Numbered from the stretch's first letter, positions 8,961-17,478 are shown. The stretch: DNA of 59,004 bases from JANLSO01 sp031362405 (GCA_031362405.1 JANLSO010000170.1:1-59004); one strand, 5' to 3'. Translations and numbers: made by a program. The notes: generated by a model not told the origin, from the sequence alone.

Positions 8961-9511
8961 AAGAGCGTATGGACGATGCCAAGCGGCGTATGGAGGGGGC
9001 GGTCAAGGCCCTCGGCACCGAGCTGTCGACGGTACGTACCGGCCGGGCCAGCGCGGCTTTGCTCGATCGCGTCAGCGTCGACGCGTATGGGACAAGGACC
9101 CCCCTGAAGCAGGTCGCCACGGTCACGGCGCCTGACGCGCGGATGATCAGTGTCGCACCGTTCGACAAGACGCTCGTCCAGGCCATCGAGAAGGCGATCA
9201 TGGAGAGCGATCTCGGGTTGACGCCATCGAATGACGGTCAGCTGATCCGAATCGCCGTCCCCCAGCTGTCGGAAGAACGCCGCAAGGAATTCGTGCGCCT
9301 TATCGGAAAGATGGGCGAGGAAGCGCGCATCTCGGTGCGCAACGTCCGTCGTGACGTCCTCAACGAAATGAAGCGCGCCGAGAAAGACGGCGATCTCGGG
9401 CGCGACGAGCTCGGCCGCGCTCAAGACGAGGTACAGAAGCTGACCGACGCGCAGGTCAAGGCCGTCGACGAGCTTTTGGTGCGCAAAGAAGCCGAGATCA
9501 TGGAGGTCTGA
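8957..9511 (+). CDS. frr: ribosome recycling factor
   Basis: 184 aa. With EF-G it splits post-termination ribosomes. Diagnostic blocks are ELSTVRTGRASAALLDRV, TVTAPDARMISVAPFDK, SDLGLTPSNDGQLIRI and RRKEFVRLIGKMGEEARISVRNVRRD. Length and gene order (pyrH-frr-uppS) are canonical. The GTG 8957 start overlaps the pyrH stop and is preceded by GGGGAGA. Confidence 0.96.
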   Translation: MKERMDDAKRRMEGAVKALGTELSTVRTGRASAALLDRVSVDAYGTRTPLKQVATVTAPDARMISVAPFDKTLVQAIEKAIMESDLGLTPSNDGQLIRIAVPQLSEERRKEFVRLIGKMGEEARISVRNVRRDVLNEMKRAEKDGDLGRDELGRAQDEVQKLTDAQVKAVDELLVRKEAEIMEV

Positions 9512-9552
9512 GGAGCCCGACTCCTCGGACCGACGGGAGAGTTGTCGCGCCC

Positions 9553-10317
9553 ATGACCATCACGACGCGTCTTCGCGCGGTCCGCGGGATCCTGGGCCTG
9601 ACGCGCGCCGAACGCCATCAGACCACCGCGCCGCTGGGTCGCGTGCCGACCTCGGTCGCCATCATCATGGATGGCAACGGGCGTTGGGCGCGTGAGCAGG
9701 GCCTGCCCGTCGCGGCCGGCCATCGCGCGGGTGCGCAGGCATTGAAACGGGTCGTTCGAGCGGCTTCTGACATGGGGATCGGCGACCTCACCGTGTTCTC
9801 GTTCTCGACGGAGAACTGGTCGCGCTCGCCCAAAGAGGTCGGCGATCTGATGGCGTTGTTCGTCGAGCTGATCGACCACGAGGTCGGCGAGCTGGACGCC
9901 GAGAATGTGCGGATGCGTTTCATCGGCCGCCGTGAAGAACTGAGCGCTGAATTACAGGCGCGCATCGCGCATTCCGAGGCCGTGACCGCCGACAACACCG
10001 GTCTGCGCTTCTTCGTCGCCATGAACTACGGCGGGCGGGCGGAGATCGTCGACGCCGCGCGACGCTTCGCCACCGAGTGCGGCCCGGATGCGACGGAGGA
10101 AGAGTTCGGGCGCATGCTCTACGGCGCGGACCTCCGCGACCCGGAGCTGGTGATCCGCACGAGCGGCGAGCAGCGCCTGTCGAACTTCCTTTTGTGGCAG
10201 TCGGCGTACTCGGAACTCGTGTTCAGCGAGAAGCTGTGGCCCGATTTCGGCCCTGAGGATCTCGCGGCCGCCGTCGGCGACTATGCGGGCCGGGAGCGCC
10301 GCTTCGGTGGCAGGTAG
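9553..10317 (+). CDS. uppS: undecaprenyl (isoprenyl) diphosphate synthase
   Basis: 254 aa cis-prenyltransferase making the lipid carrier for cell-wall synthesis. IIMDGNGRWAREQG (catalytic Asp 40) and VAAGHRAGA mark the diphosphate site; TVFSFSTENWSR and the RTSGEQRLSNFLLWQSAYSE block complete the family pattern. The first 30 residues (RLRAVRGILGLTRAERHQ) are a basic extension. It takes isopentenyl units from the DXP pathway, two genes of which (dxr, ispG) lie downstream in this window. It overlaps cdsA by 11 bases. Confidence 0.95.
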   Translation: MTITTRLRAVRGILGLTRAERHQTTAPLGRVPTSVAIIMDGNGRWAREQGLPVAAGHRAGAQALKRVVRAASDMGIGDLTVFSFSTENWSRSPKEVGDLMALFVELIDHEVGELDAENVRMRFIGRREELSAELQARIAHSEAVTADNTGLRFFVAMNYGGRAEIVDAARRFATECGPDATEEEFGRMLYGADLRDPELVIRTSGEQRLSNFLLWQSAYSELVFSEKLWPDFGPEDLAAAVGDYAGRERRFGGR

Positions 10318-11245
10318 CCGCCCGGAGCGACCGGACAAGGACGAGCCGACCGACGATCTCCCCGCTTTGACCGAGCCCGACGAGCCTTTCGACGACGACG
10401 AGCCTCGCGGGCGGCGCCATCTTCCGATGCCGCATATGCCGCAGATGCCCTCGGGGCTGGGCAGCCGTCTGGCCATCGCGGTGCCCGGCATACTCATCGC
10501 GATCGGGTTCGTCGTGGTGGGGGGCGCGCTCTTCGCCCTGGTCATGGCCGTTCTCGCGGCCCTCGCCCTGTTCGAGTTCTACAGCCTCACCGCCGGTTGG
10601 CTGCCACTGCGCTGGGCGGGCTACCTGTCGGCGCTCCTTCCCATCGGTTTTGCCTGGGCGCTGACCGACAGCGAGCACGGGATCCTCCTCGGGTTGGCCA
10701 TCGGCCTCGGATGCGTAGCGATCGCCGGGCTGATCCTCGCACGCCGCGAAGACGTCACCGCCCGGCTCGCGGTCACGGCCCTCGGGGGCCTCTATGTCGG
10801 CCTTCCCTTGGCAATCCTCGTCGCCACACGCGAGCTTCCCCACGGTGGCGCCGCGGTCGCGAACATCCTCGTCGGCACGTGGGTCTTCGACACCGCCTCC
10901 TACGTCGGCGGCCGCACGTGGGGGCGCCGCAAGATCGCTCCCAGGACGTCCCCGGGCAAGACCGTCGAAGGCGCGATCGTCGGTTTCGTGGTTGCGACCC
11001 TCGCCGTCGGCGTCGCCGGGCTCTACATGGACTGGATCGACGGTTGGCAGTCGCTGGTACTCGGAGCGACCATCTGCCTCGCCGCTCTTCCCGGTGATCT
11101 GTTCGAGTCACTCCTGAAGCGCGACGCGGGAGCGAAAGACTCCGGTCGCCTCCTGCTCGGCCACGGCGGAGTGCTCGACCGCTTCGACGCCCTCTTCTTC
11201 GCCAGCTTGGCCAACTACTTCGTCACCGTCTGGCTGGTCTACTGA
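10307..11245 (+). CDS. cdsA: phosphatidate cytidylyltransferase (CDP-diglyceride synthase)
   Basis: 312 aa from GTG 10307; the frame also contains an ATG at 10283. The enzyme makes CDP-diacylglycerol from phosphatidate and CTP. After an acidic, proline-rich N-terminus of about 50 residues come seven to eight hydrophobic segments. The C-terminus carries the family signature from SLLKRDAGAKDSG through HGGVLDRFD, with every fixed position matched. The product is the substrate of CDP-alcohol phosphatidyltransferases such as the one at 21252. The pyrH-frr-uppS-cdsA order is standard. It is the last gene of the block; a decayed region follows. Confidence 0.93.
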   Translation: MAGSRPERPDKDEPTDDLPALTEPDEPFDDDEPRGRRHLPMPHMPQMPSGLGSRLAIAVPGILIAIGFVVVGGALFALVMAVLAALALFEFYSLTAGWLPLRWAGYLSALLPIGFAWALTDSEHGILLGLAIGLGCVAIAGLILARREDVTARLAVTALGGLYVGLPLAILVATRELPHGGAAVANILVGTWVFDTASYVGGRTWGRRKIAPRTSPGKTVEGAIVGFVVATLAVGVAGLYMDWIDGWQSLVLGATICLAALPGDLFESLLKRDAGAKDSGRLLLGHGGVLDRFDALFFASLANYFVTVWLVY

Positions 11246-11735
11246 CCGTGCCGTCTCCTGAATCCCCCCGGGGTCGCGCTGCGTGAGAAGCGCACGGCAT
11301 CAGCGGCTCGTTGATCGCGAAACCGCCCGGAAAGATGACCGGGGCCGTCGGGCGGGTCTATCTCGCGGCGACGAAGGAACTCGTTGAAGGCGTCGTCGCC
11401 GATGACGCGCGGAGGCGTCTCGCGGTAGTCGACCGGGTGCCGGATGCCGGACTCTCGGAAACCTCCCGGGAAAACAACGAGGAATTGATCGACGCTTCGA
11501 AGTCATCCCAACCGGACGGATGGAAACTGCCGACGTTCGAACAGATGGCAACGGGGGGCGGGCGATCCAGGCGCTCGTACTGACCACGTTGAGCTTCCTG
11601 CTGCTGCTCGGCGAGGGTGAATTGGGTCCTCGGGGCGGCCAGACGTGCCGAGATTCGCGCCCTGACAGGTCGCACGGAAGGTATCGATCGGACGCCGTTC
11701 AGCGCTGAGGGGACAGGAGCTCGACTCCCGGAAAA
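11246..11735. other. gene-poor interval with possible degraded coding sequence
   Basis: No intact gene is recognisable between cdsA and the toxin remnant. On the minus strand two short frames look protein-like and would join with a frameshift near 11480. One, covering about 11480-11590, reads GSFHPSGWDDFEASINSSL. The other, covering about 11320-11480, reads FPGGFRESGIRHPVDYRET and then GDDAFNEFLRR. The plus-strand ORF at 11311-11583 covers the same bases and has odd composition. I cannot name a family. It is best read as a decayed minus-strand gene. Confidence 0.3.
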
Positions 11736-11923
11736 CTCGATCGGTGGGGTGGGGGCCGCGGGTCAGCAAACGCATCCTCGCGACCGGAGCGTGGGCCTCG
11801 ATGGGCAAGTCCGGCCAGGGCGTCCGCTGTTCGCCGACGCGTGCCACGCCGAGCCAGGAACGCACGGCTCGCCAGAAACGCGGCATTTGTGTCGAAAAAG
11901 TCAGGAGTCTGCGGTTCCGGTCA
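11736..11923 (-). pseudogene. PIN-domain (VapC-type) toxin remnant
   Basis: Directly downstream of the broken AbrB-type antitoxin. The start would be GTG 11924-11922, overlapping the antitoxin stop, and gives VTGTADS then a stop, resembling the first strand of PIN toxins. Further along, in another frame, PDLPIEAHAPVARMRLLTRG matches the usual PIN C-terminal pattern (D-x-L-I-x-A-H-A ... R-L-L-T-R). The middle of the domain is missing or scrambled. It must be non-functional as a nuclease. The family call rests on these two patches and the antitoxin neighbour. Confidence 0.5.
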
Positions 11924-12152
11924 CGTGGGCTCAGCGCGGGTGAGTGCCATCAGTTCGTCGGTACTCATTCCGCTCCAGCCGCGAGCAGCCCCGAGTTTGC
12001 GAACAATCTCAGCGCCCCATCCGACCAGCGGTCTTCTCCACCTCGATGCCCGCTCCGCGAACACGGAAGCTCAGTTCCGTGCCGGGGACGATGCCGAACG
12101 CCTTGCGAATGTCGACCGGAATCGTCACCTGCCCCTTGGCTGTCACCCGCAT
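11921..12152 (-). pseudogene. AbrB/MazE-type antitoxin, broken by one frameshift
   Basis: ATG 12152 is preceded by GAGGAGG. It opens a SpoVT/AbrB DNA-binding domain: MRVTAKGQVTIPVDIRKAFG then PGTELSFRVRG. The frame stops at 12009 after 47 residues. Removing one base from the run of four C at 12015-12018 (G on the coding strand) restores the frame through EIVRKLGAARGWSG and MSTDELMALTRAEPT to a stop at 11921, a normal antitoxin C-terminus. So the gene carries a single +1 change in a homopolymer: a real mutation, phase variation or an assembly error. The toxin next to it is also degraded, which favours real decay. Confidence 0.75.
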
Positions 12153-12230
12153 TGGCCCTCCTCGCGTGGATATCACTGCAGGGAGGAATATCGGTTGCGC
12201 CAGACGTCGAGCGCAACGCGCCAGCGGACG

Positions 12231-12236
12231 TAAACT
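12231..12236 (+). promoter_or_regulatory. -10 hexamer TAAACT, leaderless-type, for the M42 peptidase gene
   Basis: TAAACT ends 6 bases before ATG 12243 and no SD is present. Transcription would start at or next to the A of the start codon. Confidence 0.5.
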
Positions 12237-12242
12237 GAATCC

Positions 12243-13283
12243 ATGAACATCGAACTGCTTGCCGAGCTGTGCAAGACCCCCGGGGCGCCGGGGCATGAAG
12301 AGCGGATCCGGGCTGTTGTGCGGCGGGAGCTGGAGCCGCTCGTCGACGAGATCTCGGTCGACCCGATGGGGAGCCTCGTCGCGACCAAGAAGGGCACGGG
12401 GCCGCGGCTGATGCTCTGCGCCCACATGGACGAGATCTCGTTCATGGTTCAGCACATCGAGGATTCCGGCTTCTTACGGGTCATCCCGCTCGGCGGCTTC
12501 GACGCGAAGACACTCACCGCGCAGCGGGTGATTGTGCACGGCCGGGAGGATCTGCTCGGCGTGATGGGTGGCAAGGCGATCCACCTGATGAGCGACGAGG
12601 AACGCAAGCGCCCGCCGAAGCTCGAGGACTACTTCATCGATCTCGGCCTGAAAGTGGAGCGTGTGCGCGAGCTCGTTCGGGTCGGGGACGTCGTCACCCG
12701 AGAGCGCGATCTCACGATGCTCGGCGACCTCGTCACCAGCAAGAGCCTCGACAACCGCGCCGGCCTCTACGTGATGATCGAGGCGATGCGGGCCCTCGGC
12801 GATCACGAGTGCGAGATCGTGGCCGTCGGGGCCGTCCAAGAAGAAGTCGGTCTGCGCGGTGCGCGGGTCGCTGCCGCCCGCGTGCGTCCGGCGATCGGCT
12901 TGGCCATCGACATCACCCTCGCCAACGACGGGCCCGACGCCAAGCCGCACGAGCGCGTGTCGGCGATCGGCGGGGGAGCCGCCATCAAGGTCTACGACAC
13001 CAGCGCCATCGTTCCCGCCGAGATCATCGAGCACCTGATGACCGTGGCCGATGCCCGCGGTATCCCGCATCAACTCGAGATCATGCCTCGGGGCGGCACC
13101 GATACCCGTGAGCTTCAACTCTCGGGCGACGGCGCTCCGGCAGGGTGCGTGTCGATCCCGACCCGCTACGTGCATCAGTCGGTTGAGACCTGTCACCCGG
13201 ATGACCTCGACGCCTGCGTCGCGCTTGTCGCCGCCTTCTGCGGGACCGCTCATGAACTCCTGTTGAGCCCGCGACCGGCCTGA
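12243..13283 (+). CDS. M42 family metallopeptidase (FrvX/glutamyl aminopeptidase type)
   Basis: 346 aa cytosolic, TET-forming aminopeptidase family. Metal ligands are visible as CAHMDEISF, SKSLDNRAG, the catalytic AVQEEVGLRGA, AIDITLAND and the final YVHQSVET. The PDZ-like insertion (residues about 70-160, LGGFDAKTLTAQRV) is present. The family removes N-terminal residues from peptides and is often misannotated as an endoglucanase. It starts at ATG 12243 with no SD, behind a -10-like TAAACT. It stands alone between two toxin-antitoxin loci. Specificity cannot be deduced. Confidence 0.9.
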   Translation: MNIELLAELCKTPGAPGHEERIRAVVRRELEPLVDEISVDPMGSLVATKKGTGPRLMLCAHMDEISFMVQHIEDSGFLRVIPLGGFDAKTLTAQRVIVHGREDLLGVMGGKAIHLMSDEERKRPPKLEDYFIDLGLKVERVRELVRVGDVVTRERDLTMLGDLVTSKSLDNRAGLYVMIEAMRALGDHECEIVAVGAVQEEVGLRGARVAAARVRPAIGLAIDITLANDGPDAKPHERVSAIGGGAAIKVYDTSAIVPAEIIEHLMTVADARGIPHQLEIMPRGGTDTRELQLSGDGAPAGCVSIPTRYVHQSVETCHPDDLDACVALVAAFCGTAHELLLSPRPA

Positions 13284-13290
13284 GTTGGAT

Positions 13291-13311
13291 GCATGCATTT
13301 TGGTTGCATGC
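13291..13311. promoter_or_regulatory. inverted-repeat operator of the first FitAB-type locus
   Basis: GCATGCA (13291-13297) and TGCATGC (13305-13311) form a perfect inverted repeat with a 7-base spacer, 6 bases before ATG 13318. The right arm overlaps a -10-like CATGCT (13307-13312). FitAB/VapBC complexes typically repress their own promoter through such repeats; binding here is inferred. Confidence 0.6.
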
Positions 13312-13317
13312 TCGTCT

Positions 13318-13587
13318 ATGACGACAACCATGAGCGGGCCGCTCCAAATCCGCAATGTCCCCGAGGAGACCCGTCGCATGTTGAAGGCTCGGGCGGCGAG
13401 CCGCGGGCAGTCACTCAACGCGTACATGCTGGAGGTCCTCGGTCGAGAGGTTTCGCGTCCGACGGTGGCTGAAGTGCTTGACCGCGCAGCTCAGCGCGTT
13501 CGTCGCGCGCACCCGTCGTCGGTCGACGCCATTCGAGAGGCCCGTGACGAACGTGAGGCTGAGCTGGCCCGGCACGCGGACGGGTGA
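13318..13587 (+). CDS. FitA/VapB-type ribbon-helix-helix antitoxin
   Basis: 89 aa. LQIRNVPEETRRMLKARAAS is the N-terminal ribbon-helix-helix DNA-binding strand and helix of the FitA/VapB class, followed by RGQSLNAYMLEVLGREV. The C-terminal half (VDAIREARDEREAELARHAD) is the flexible toxin-wrapping part. It overlaps the PIN toxin in a GTGA. ATG 13318 and ATG 13330 are both possible; neither has a good SD. The inverted repeat at 13291-13311 is the likely operator. The antitoxin should neutralise the toxin and co-repress the operon. Confidence 0.85.
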   Translation: MTTTMSGPLQIRNVPEETRRMLKARAASRGQSLNAYMLEVLGREVSRPTVAEVLDRAAQRVRRAHPSSVDAIREARDEREAELARHADG

Positions 13588-13988
13588 TCGTCGTCGATTG
13601 CTCGACAGTCGTCGACGCCCTGATTCCCGCCGGCGACATCGAGCCGCTACGACGGCTTCTTCGCGATGAGGAACTCCACGGTCCGGCGCTCCTGGACGAT
13701 GAGTTCGTTTCCGCGTTGCGGGGAATGACCCGCCGTCGGGAGATCACGGTGCCGGGAGCGCACGCTGCGCTGACCGACTACTTCGATCTCCCCGTGCACC
13801 GATGGGTCGCCGACGGCGCTCTTCGGGAGCGGGCCTTCAGCCTGCGCGACAATGTCAGCGCGTACGACGCGGCCTACCTTGCGCTTGCCGAGGCGTTGGA
13901 CTGCCCGCTCGTGACGTGCGACGCACGGCTGGCGCGGACGACTGGTCATGCTGTTCCAATCACCGTCTTCTCACCCGAGAGCCGCTGA
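13584..13988 (+). CDS. PIN-domain toxin (FitB/VapC type)
   Basis: 134 aa predicted ribonuclease toxin. The acidic residues of the PIN fold are in place: IVVDCSTVVDAL (first Asp), LLDDEFVSALRG (Glu), NVSAYDAAYLALAEAL (third acidic residue) and LVTCDARLA (fourth). Length is normal. The start is GTG 13584, overlapping the antitoxin. Both genes look intact, unlike three other TA loci in this window. The target RNA (tRNA, rRNA or mRNA) is unknown. Confidence 0.87.
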   Translation: MIVVDCSTVVDALIPAGDIEPLRRLLRDEELHGPALLDDEFVSALRGMTRRREITVPGAHAALTDYFDLPVHRWVADGALRERAFSLRDNVSAYDAAYLALAEALDCPLVTCDARLARTTGHAVPITVFSPESR

Positions 13989-14022
13989 AACACCGGTCGG
14001 GAGCCCCGGCCGGAGACCTCGC

Positions 14023-14028
14023 TACACT
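14023..14028 (+). promoter_or_regulatory. -10 hexamer TACACT, leaderless-type, for dxr
   Basis: TACACT ends 6 bases before GTG 14035 and no SD is present, so the transcript should begin at or next to the start codon. Confidence 0.55.
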
Positions 14029-14034
14029 CGTCGA

Positions 14035-15147
14035 GTGACGCGCGTTCTCGTACTCGGCTCCACCGGATCGATCGGGGTTCAGACCCTCGACGTTATCGCG
14101 GCGAACGCTGATCTGGAGTGCTGCGGGCTGTCGTGCGGCTCCCAGATCGACGTGTTGAGCCGCCAGGCTCACGACCACGGCGTCGCGTTCACCGCCTGTG
14201 CCTCCGGCGGCGGGACGGTCGCCCACTCGGCCGATCTCTCGGAGCTGATCGAAGCCAGCGCACCAGACATCGTGCTGAACGCACTCGTCGGCGCTGCGGG
14301 GTTGCCACCGACGCTGGCGGCGTTGGAGCGGGGCATCACGGTCGCCCTGGCCAACAAGGAAAGCCTCGTGGCCGGTGGAGACCTCGTCGCCGAGGTGCGT
14401 GCACGGACCGGTGCGGCGCTGATCCCGGTCGACTCGGAACACTCCGCTTTGTGGCAGTTGCTCGAAGCCATCCCCGCAGAGCGCGTGCGCTCGCTCGTGA
14501 TCACGGCCTCAGGAGGCCCGTTTCGCGGCCGCACTGCCGATGATCTGGGTGAGGTCACCGTCGCCGACGCGCTGGCGCACCCCACCTGGACGATGGGCGC
14601 GAAGATCACCATCGATTCCGCCACCCTCATGAACAAGGGGCTCGAAGTCATCGAGGCACACCATCTCTTCGGAACGTCGTACGACGACATCGAGGTCGTC
14701 GTTCATCCGCAGTCGGTGATCCACGGAATGGCACGGCTCGACGACGGCAGCGTTCTCGCCCACATGGGGCCGCCCGACATGCGCGTCCCGATTGCCTACG
14801 CGTTATGTTGGCCGCAGGCGCCGCCGGTGCGCGAACCGGTCGATCTGCTCGGCCGCACGCTCACCTTTGAGGCGCCCGATGAGGAAACGTTCCGCTGCCT
14901 GCCGCTTGCTCGCGAGGCGGGTCGCGTGGGCGGCACGGCACCTGCTGTTCTGAACGCCGCCAACGAGGTGGCGGTCGCCGGATTCCTCGATGGGCGACTG
15001 CGATTCCTCGACATCGCCGACGTCGTCTCGCATGCGCTCGACGCGATTCCGGTTGAACGTGCCGACAGCCTGGAAGTCGTCGACGGCGCTGACCGTCGCG
15101 CGCGTGAGGTTGCTGCCGAGTTCGTGGGCGGGGCGGTCGCCCGATGA
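14035..15147 (+). CDS. dxr: 1-deoxy-D-xylulose-5-phosphate reductoisomerase
   Basis: 370 aa. It converts DXP to MEP with NADPH, the committed step of the MEP isoprenoid pathway. Motifs are VLVLGSTGSIGVQTLDVI (NADPH), IPVDSEHSALWQLL (metal/substrate), TASGGPFRG and HPTWTMGAKITIDSATLMNK. GTG 14035 is chosen because the Rossmann strand then starts three residues in and a TACACT hexamer lies 6 bases upstream; the frame runs further upstream but overlaps the toxin gene. It overlaps rseP in an ATGA. ispG follows, as in mycobacteria (dxr-rip1-ispG). Confidence 0.95.
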   Translation: MTRVLVLGSTGSIGVQTLDVIAANADLECCGLSCGSQIDVLSRQAHDHGVAFTACASGGGTVAHSADLSELIEASAPDIVLNALVGAAGLPPTLAALERGITVALANKESLVAGGDLVAEVRARTGAALIPVDSEHSALWQLLEAIPAERVRSLVITASGGPFRGRTADDLGEVTVADALAHPTWTMGAKITIDSATLMNKGLEVIEAHHLFGTSYDDIEVVVHPQSVIHGMARLDDGSVLAHMGPPDMRVPIAYALCWPQAPPVREPVDLLGRTLTFEAPDEETFRCLPLAREAGRVGGTAPAVLNAANEVAVAGFLDGRLRFLDIADVVSHALDAIPVERADSLEVVDGADRRAREVAAEFVGGAVAR

Positions 15148-16211
15148 GCCTCGCGATCCACCTGCTTCAGTTCGTCGGGATCCTCTCGGTGCTGGTGATC
15201 CTTCACGAGTTTGGCCACCTGCTGGTCGCCAAATGGTGCGGCATGCGCGTCGAGAAGTTCTCGCTCTTCTTCGGGCGCCCGCTGGCCAAGTTCCAGCGGG
15301 GCGAGACCGAGTACGCCATTGGATGGCTCCCCGCCGGAGGCTACGTGAAGATCAACGGGATGGTCCGCGGCGAGGAGATGCCCGCCGACCAGGAGCATCG
15401 GGCCTACTACAACGCCCCCACGTGGAAGCGCGTCGCCACCATTCTGGCCGGGCCCGCCGTGAACATCGTCCTGGCGTTCGTTCTGCTCACGGTCATGTTC
15501 TGGACCGGCGTCCCGACGGGCATCCCAACCGACCGGATCAGGTCCGTGACGAGCGAGAGTCCCGCGGCGTCGATTGGGCTGATGCCCGGAGACCGGCTGG
15601 TCGCCATCGACGGCCGCACAGCAGACGACCCCGAGGGCCTTCGCAAGCTCATTGCGAGCCGGCCCGGTGAGACCGTCCGCGTCACGTATGCCCGGGAGGG
15701 GGAGAAAGTCACCCGGGCCACGAAGCTGAAGGACGAAAGCGGGACGGGCAAGCTCGGGTTCAGCTTTGTCGTCACGCAAGGACCGACTGATCGTTCCGGG
15801 CCGATCGAGGGCCTCACCAATGCGTTCGATCAAACGTGGTTCGTGATCGACGGAACCCGTGCCGCCATGTGGCGAGCGATCACCGGGACCACGGTGAAGG
15901 AGTTCAACAGCGTCGTCGGGATCGGCGCTGTATACGACGACGTCGCCAACCAAGGCATCTCTCAGATCATCTTCTTCGCCGCGCTCATCAGTCTCGCGCT
16001 GGGGCTTTTCAACCTGCTGCCGTTCCTGCCGCTTGACGGCGGGCACATCCTCTTCGCCCTCCTGGAGAAACTCAAAGGCAGCCCGTTTTCGCGGCAAGCG
16101 TTCGAGCGGGCGTCGATGATCGGCCTCGCGGTCATGCTGATCTTCTCGGTGTTCATCATCCAGAACGACATCATCAGCATCAGCAACGGCACGCTGCTCC
16201 AACCCCGATAA
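15144..16211 (+). CDS. rseP: site-2 zinc metalloprotease, RseP/Rip1 family
   Basis: 355 aa intramembrane protease. The first membrane helix holds the zinc site HEFGH (residues about 21-25). A PDZ domain (about 125-200, SPAASIGLMPGDRLVAIDG) sits in the middle, and the third zinc ligand is in FLPLDGGHILFALLE near residue 295. There are four predicted transmembrane helices. Rip1-type enzymes complete the cleavage of membrane anti-sigma factors. The RskA-like protein at 53282-53986 is a candidate substrate, by inference only. Translation is coupled to dxr by overlap. Confidence 0.93.
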   Translation: MSLAIHLLQFVGILSVLVILHEFGHLLVAKWCGMRVEKFSLFFGRPLAKFQRGETEYAIGWLPAGGYVKINGMVRGEEMPADQEHRAYYNAPTWKRVATILAGPAVNIVLAFVLLTVMFWTGVPTGIPTDRIRSVTSESPAASIGLMPGDRLVAIDGRTADDPEGLRKLIASRPGETVRVTYAREGEKVTRATKLKDESGTGKLGFSFVVTQGPTDRSGPIEGLTNAFDQTWFVIDGTRAAMWRAITGTTVKEFNSVVGIGAVYDDVANQGISQIIFFAALISLALGLFNLLPFLPLDGGHILFALLEKLKGSPFSRQAFERASMIGLAVMLIFSVFIIQNDIISISNGTLLQPR

Positions 16212-16214
16212 CCT
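16209..16214 (+). promoter_or_regulatory. -10 hexamer TAACCT, leaderless-type, for ispG
   Basis: TAACCT contains the rseP stop codon and ends 7 bases before ATG 16222. No SD is visible. This would be an internal promoter in addition to read-through from dxr-rseP. Confidence 0.45.
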
Positions 16215-16221
16215 GGCCTCC

Positions 16222-17478
16222 ATGAGGTTCGAACGACGACACAGCGTGGCCTGCCACGTCGGCGACGTTCAGATCGGTGGTGGCGCACCCGTGGTCGTCC
16301 AGTCGATGACCAACACCGACACCGCCGATGCGGTCGCCACCGCTCTTCAGGTGGCCGAGCTGGCCGAGGCCGGGTCGGAGATCGTCCGGATCACCGTCAA
16401 CAATCGCGCCGCCGCGGCGAAGGTGGTGGAGGTCCGCGCTCGGCTGCGCGACGACCATGGCGTGAGCGTCCCGCTGGTCGGCGACTTCCACTACAACGGC
16501 CACACGCTCCTTCGCGAGTTCCCCGACTGCGCCGAGGCGCTCGACAAGTACCGGATCAACCCCGGCAACGTCGGTCGCGGTGCCCGCCACGACGCCAACT
16601 TCGCCACGATGATCGACTGCGCCGTCGAGTACGACCGCCCGGTGCGCATCGGCGTGAACGCGGGCTCGCTCGACCCCGAGCTGCTCGACGAGCTGATGGA
16701 TGCCAACGCCGCTTCGCCCGTGCCGCACTCAGCCGAGGCGGTGCTGGGTGAGGCGATGATCCAAAGCGCCCTTCGGTCGGCCGAAGCCGCCGAAGAGCTG
16801 GGCCTCGGGCACGACCGCATCACGATCTCCTGCAAGGTCAGTCGCCTGTCAGAGATGGTCGCGGTCTACGAAGACATCGCGACCCGCTGCGACTACCCGC
16901 TGCACCTCGGATTGACCGAGGCCGGCATGGGCGCCAAGGGCATCGTCGCGACCTCCGCGGCGTTGGGAATGCTCTTACACCAGGGCATCGGCGACACGAT
17001 CCGCGCCAGCCTCACGCCCGAGCCCGGGGGAGACCGAACCCTCGAGGTGAGGGTCTGCCTCGACCTGCTGCAGGCGCTGGGCCTGCGGTCGTTCCGGCCG
17101 CAGGTGACGGCCTGCCCGGGATGCGGACGGACGACGAGCACGGTGTTTCAACATCTCGCCCGCGACATCGAGACGCATCTGGAAGCCCGGATGGCGGTCT
17201 GGAAGGCCGAGCGGCCCGCCGCCGCCGAGCTCACCGTCGCGGTGATGGGCTGCATCGTCAACGGCCCGGGCGAAAGCCGCGCGGCCGACATCGGCATCAG
17301 CCTTCCCGGCACCGGCGAGCAGCCGCGCGCCCCGGTGTACATCGACGGTGAGAAGGTCCGCACGCTCGAAGGCGCGAGCCTCGCCGACGACTTCATCGCG
17401 ATGGTCGACGCATACGTCGAGCGTCGCTTTCCGCTCGCCGCTTCACCGCTCACCGCCGACGAGGGACAACCCGCATGA
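16222..17478 (+). CDS. ispG: flavodoxin/ferredoxin-dependent HMBPP synthase
   Basis: 418 aa [4Fe-4S] enzyme converting MEcPP to HMBPP in the MEP pathway. The TIM-barrel half includes PVVVQSMTNTDTADAVAT and RINPGNVGRGARHD. The C-terminal cluster-binding part has TACPGCGRT (two Cys) and MGCIVNGPGESRAADIG (third Cys and the catalytic Glu). Length and motifs are complete. It sits 10 bases after rseP with its own -10-like hexamer. It overlaps the next gene in an ATGA. Confidence 0.95.
   Translation: MRFERRHSVACHVGDVQIGGGAPVVVQSMTNTDTADAVATALQVAELAEAGSEIVRITVNNRAAAAKVVEVRARLRDDHGVSVPLVGDFHYNGHTLLREFPDCAEALDKYRINPGNVGRGARHDANFATMIDCAVEYDRPVRIGVNAGSLDPELLDELMDANAASPVPHSAEAVLGEAMIQSALRSAEAAEELGLGHDRITISCKVSRLSEMVAVYEDIATRCDYPLHLGLTEAGMGAKGIVATSAALGMLLHQGIGDTIRASLTPEPGGDRTLEVRVCLDLLQALGLRSFRPQVTACPGCGRTTSTVFQHLARDIETHLEARMAVWKAERPAAAELTVAVMGCIVNGPGESRAADIGISLPGTGEQPRAPVYIDGEKVRTLEGASLADDFIAMVDAYVERRFPLAASPLTADEGQPA

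Noticed and set aside
12474..13427. 317-codon minus-strand ORF over the M42 peptidase
   Set aside because: Shadow frame; the plus strand carries all metal-binding motifs of M42.
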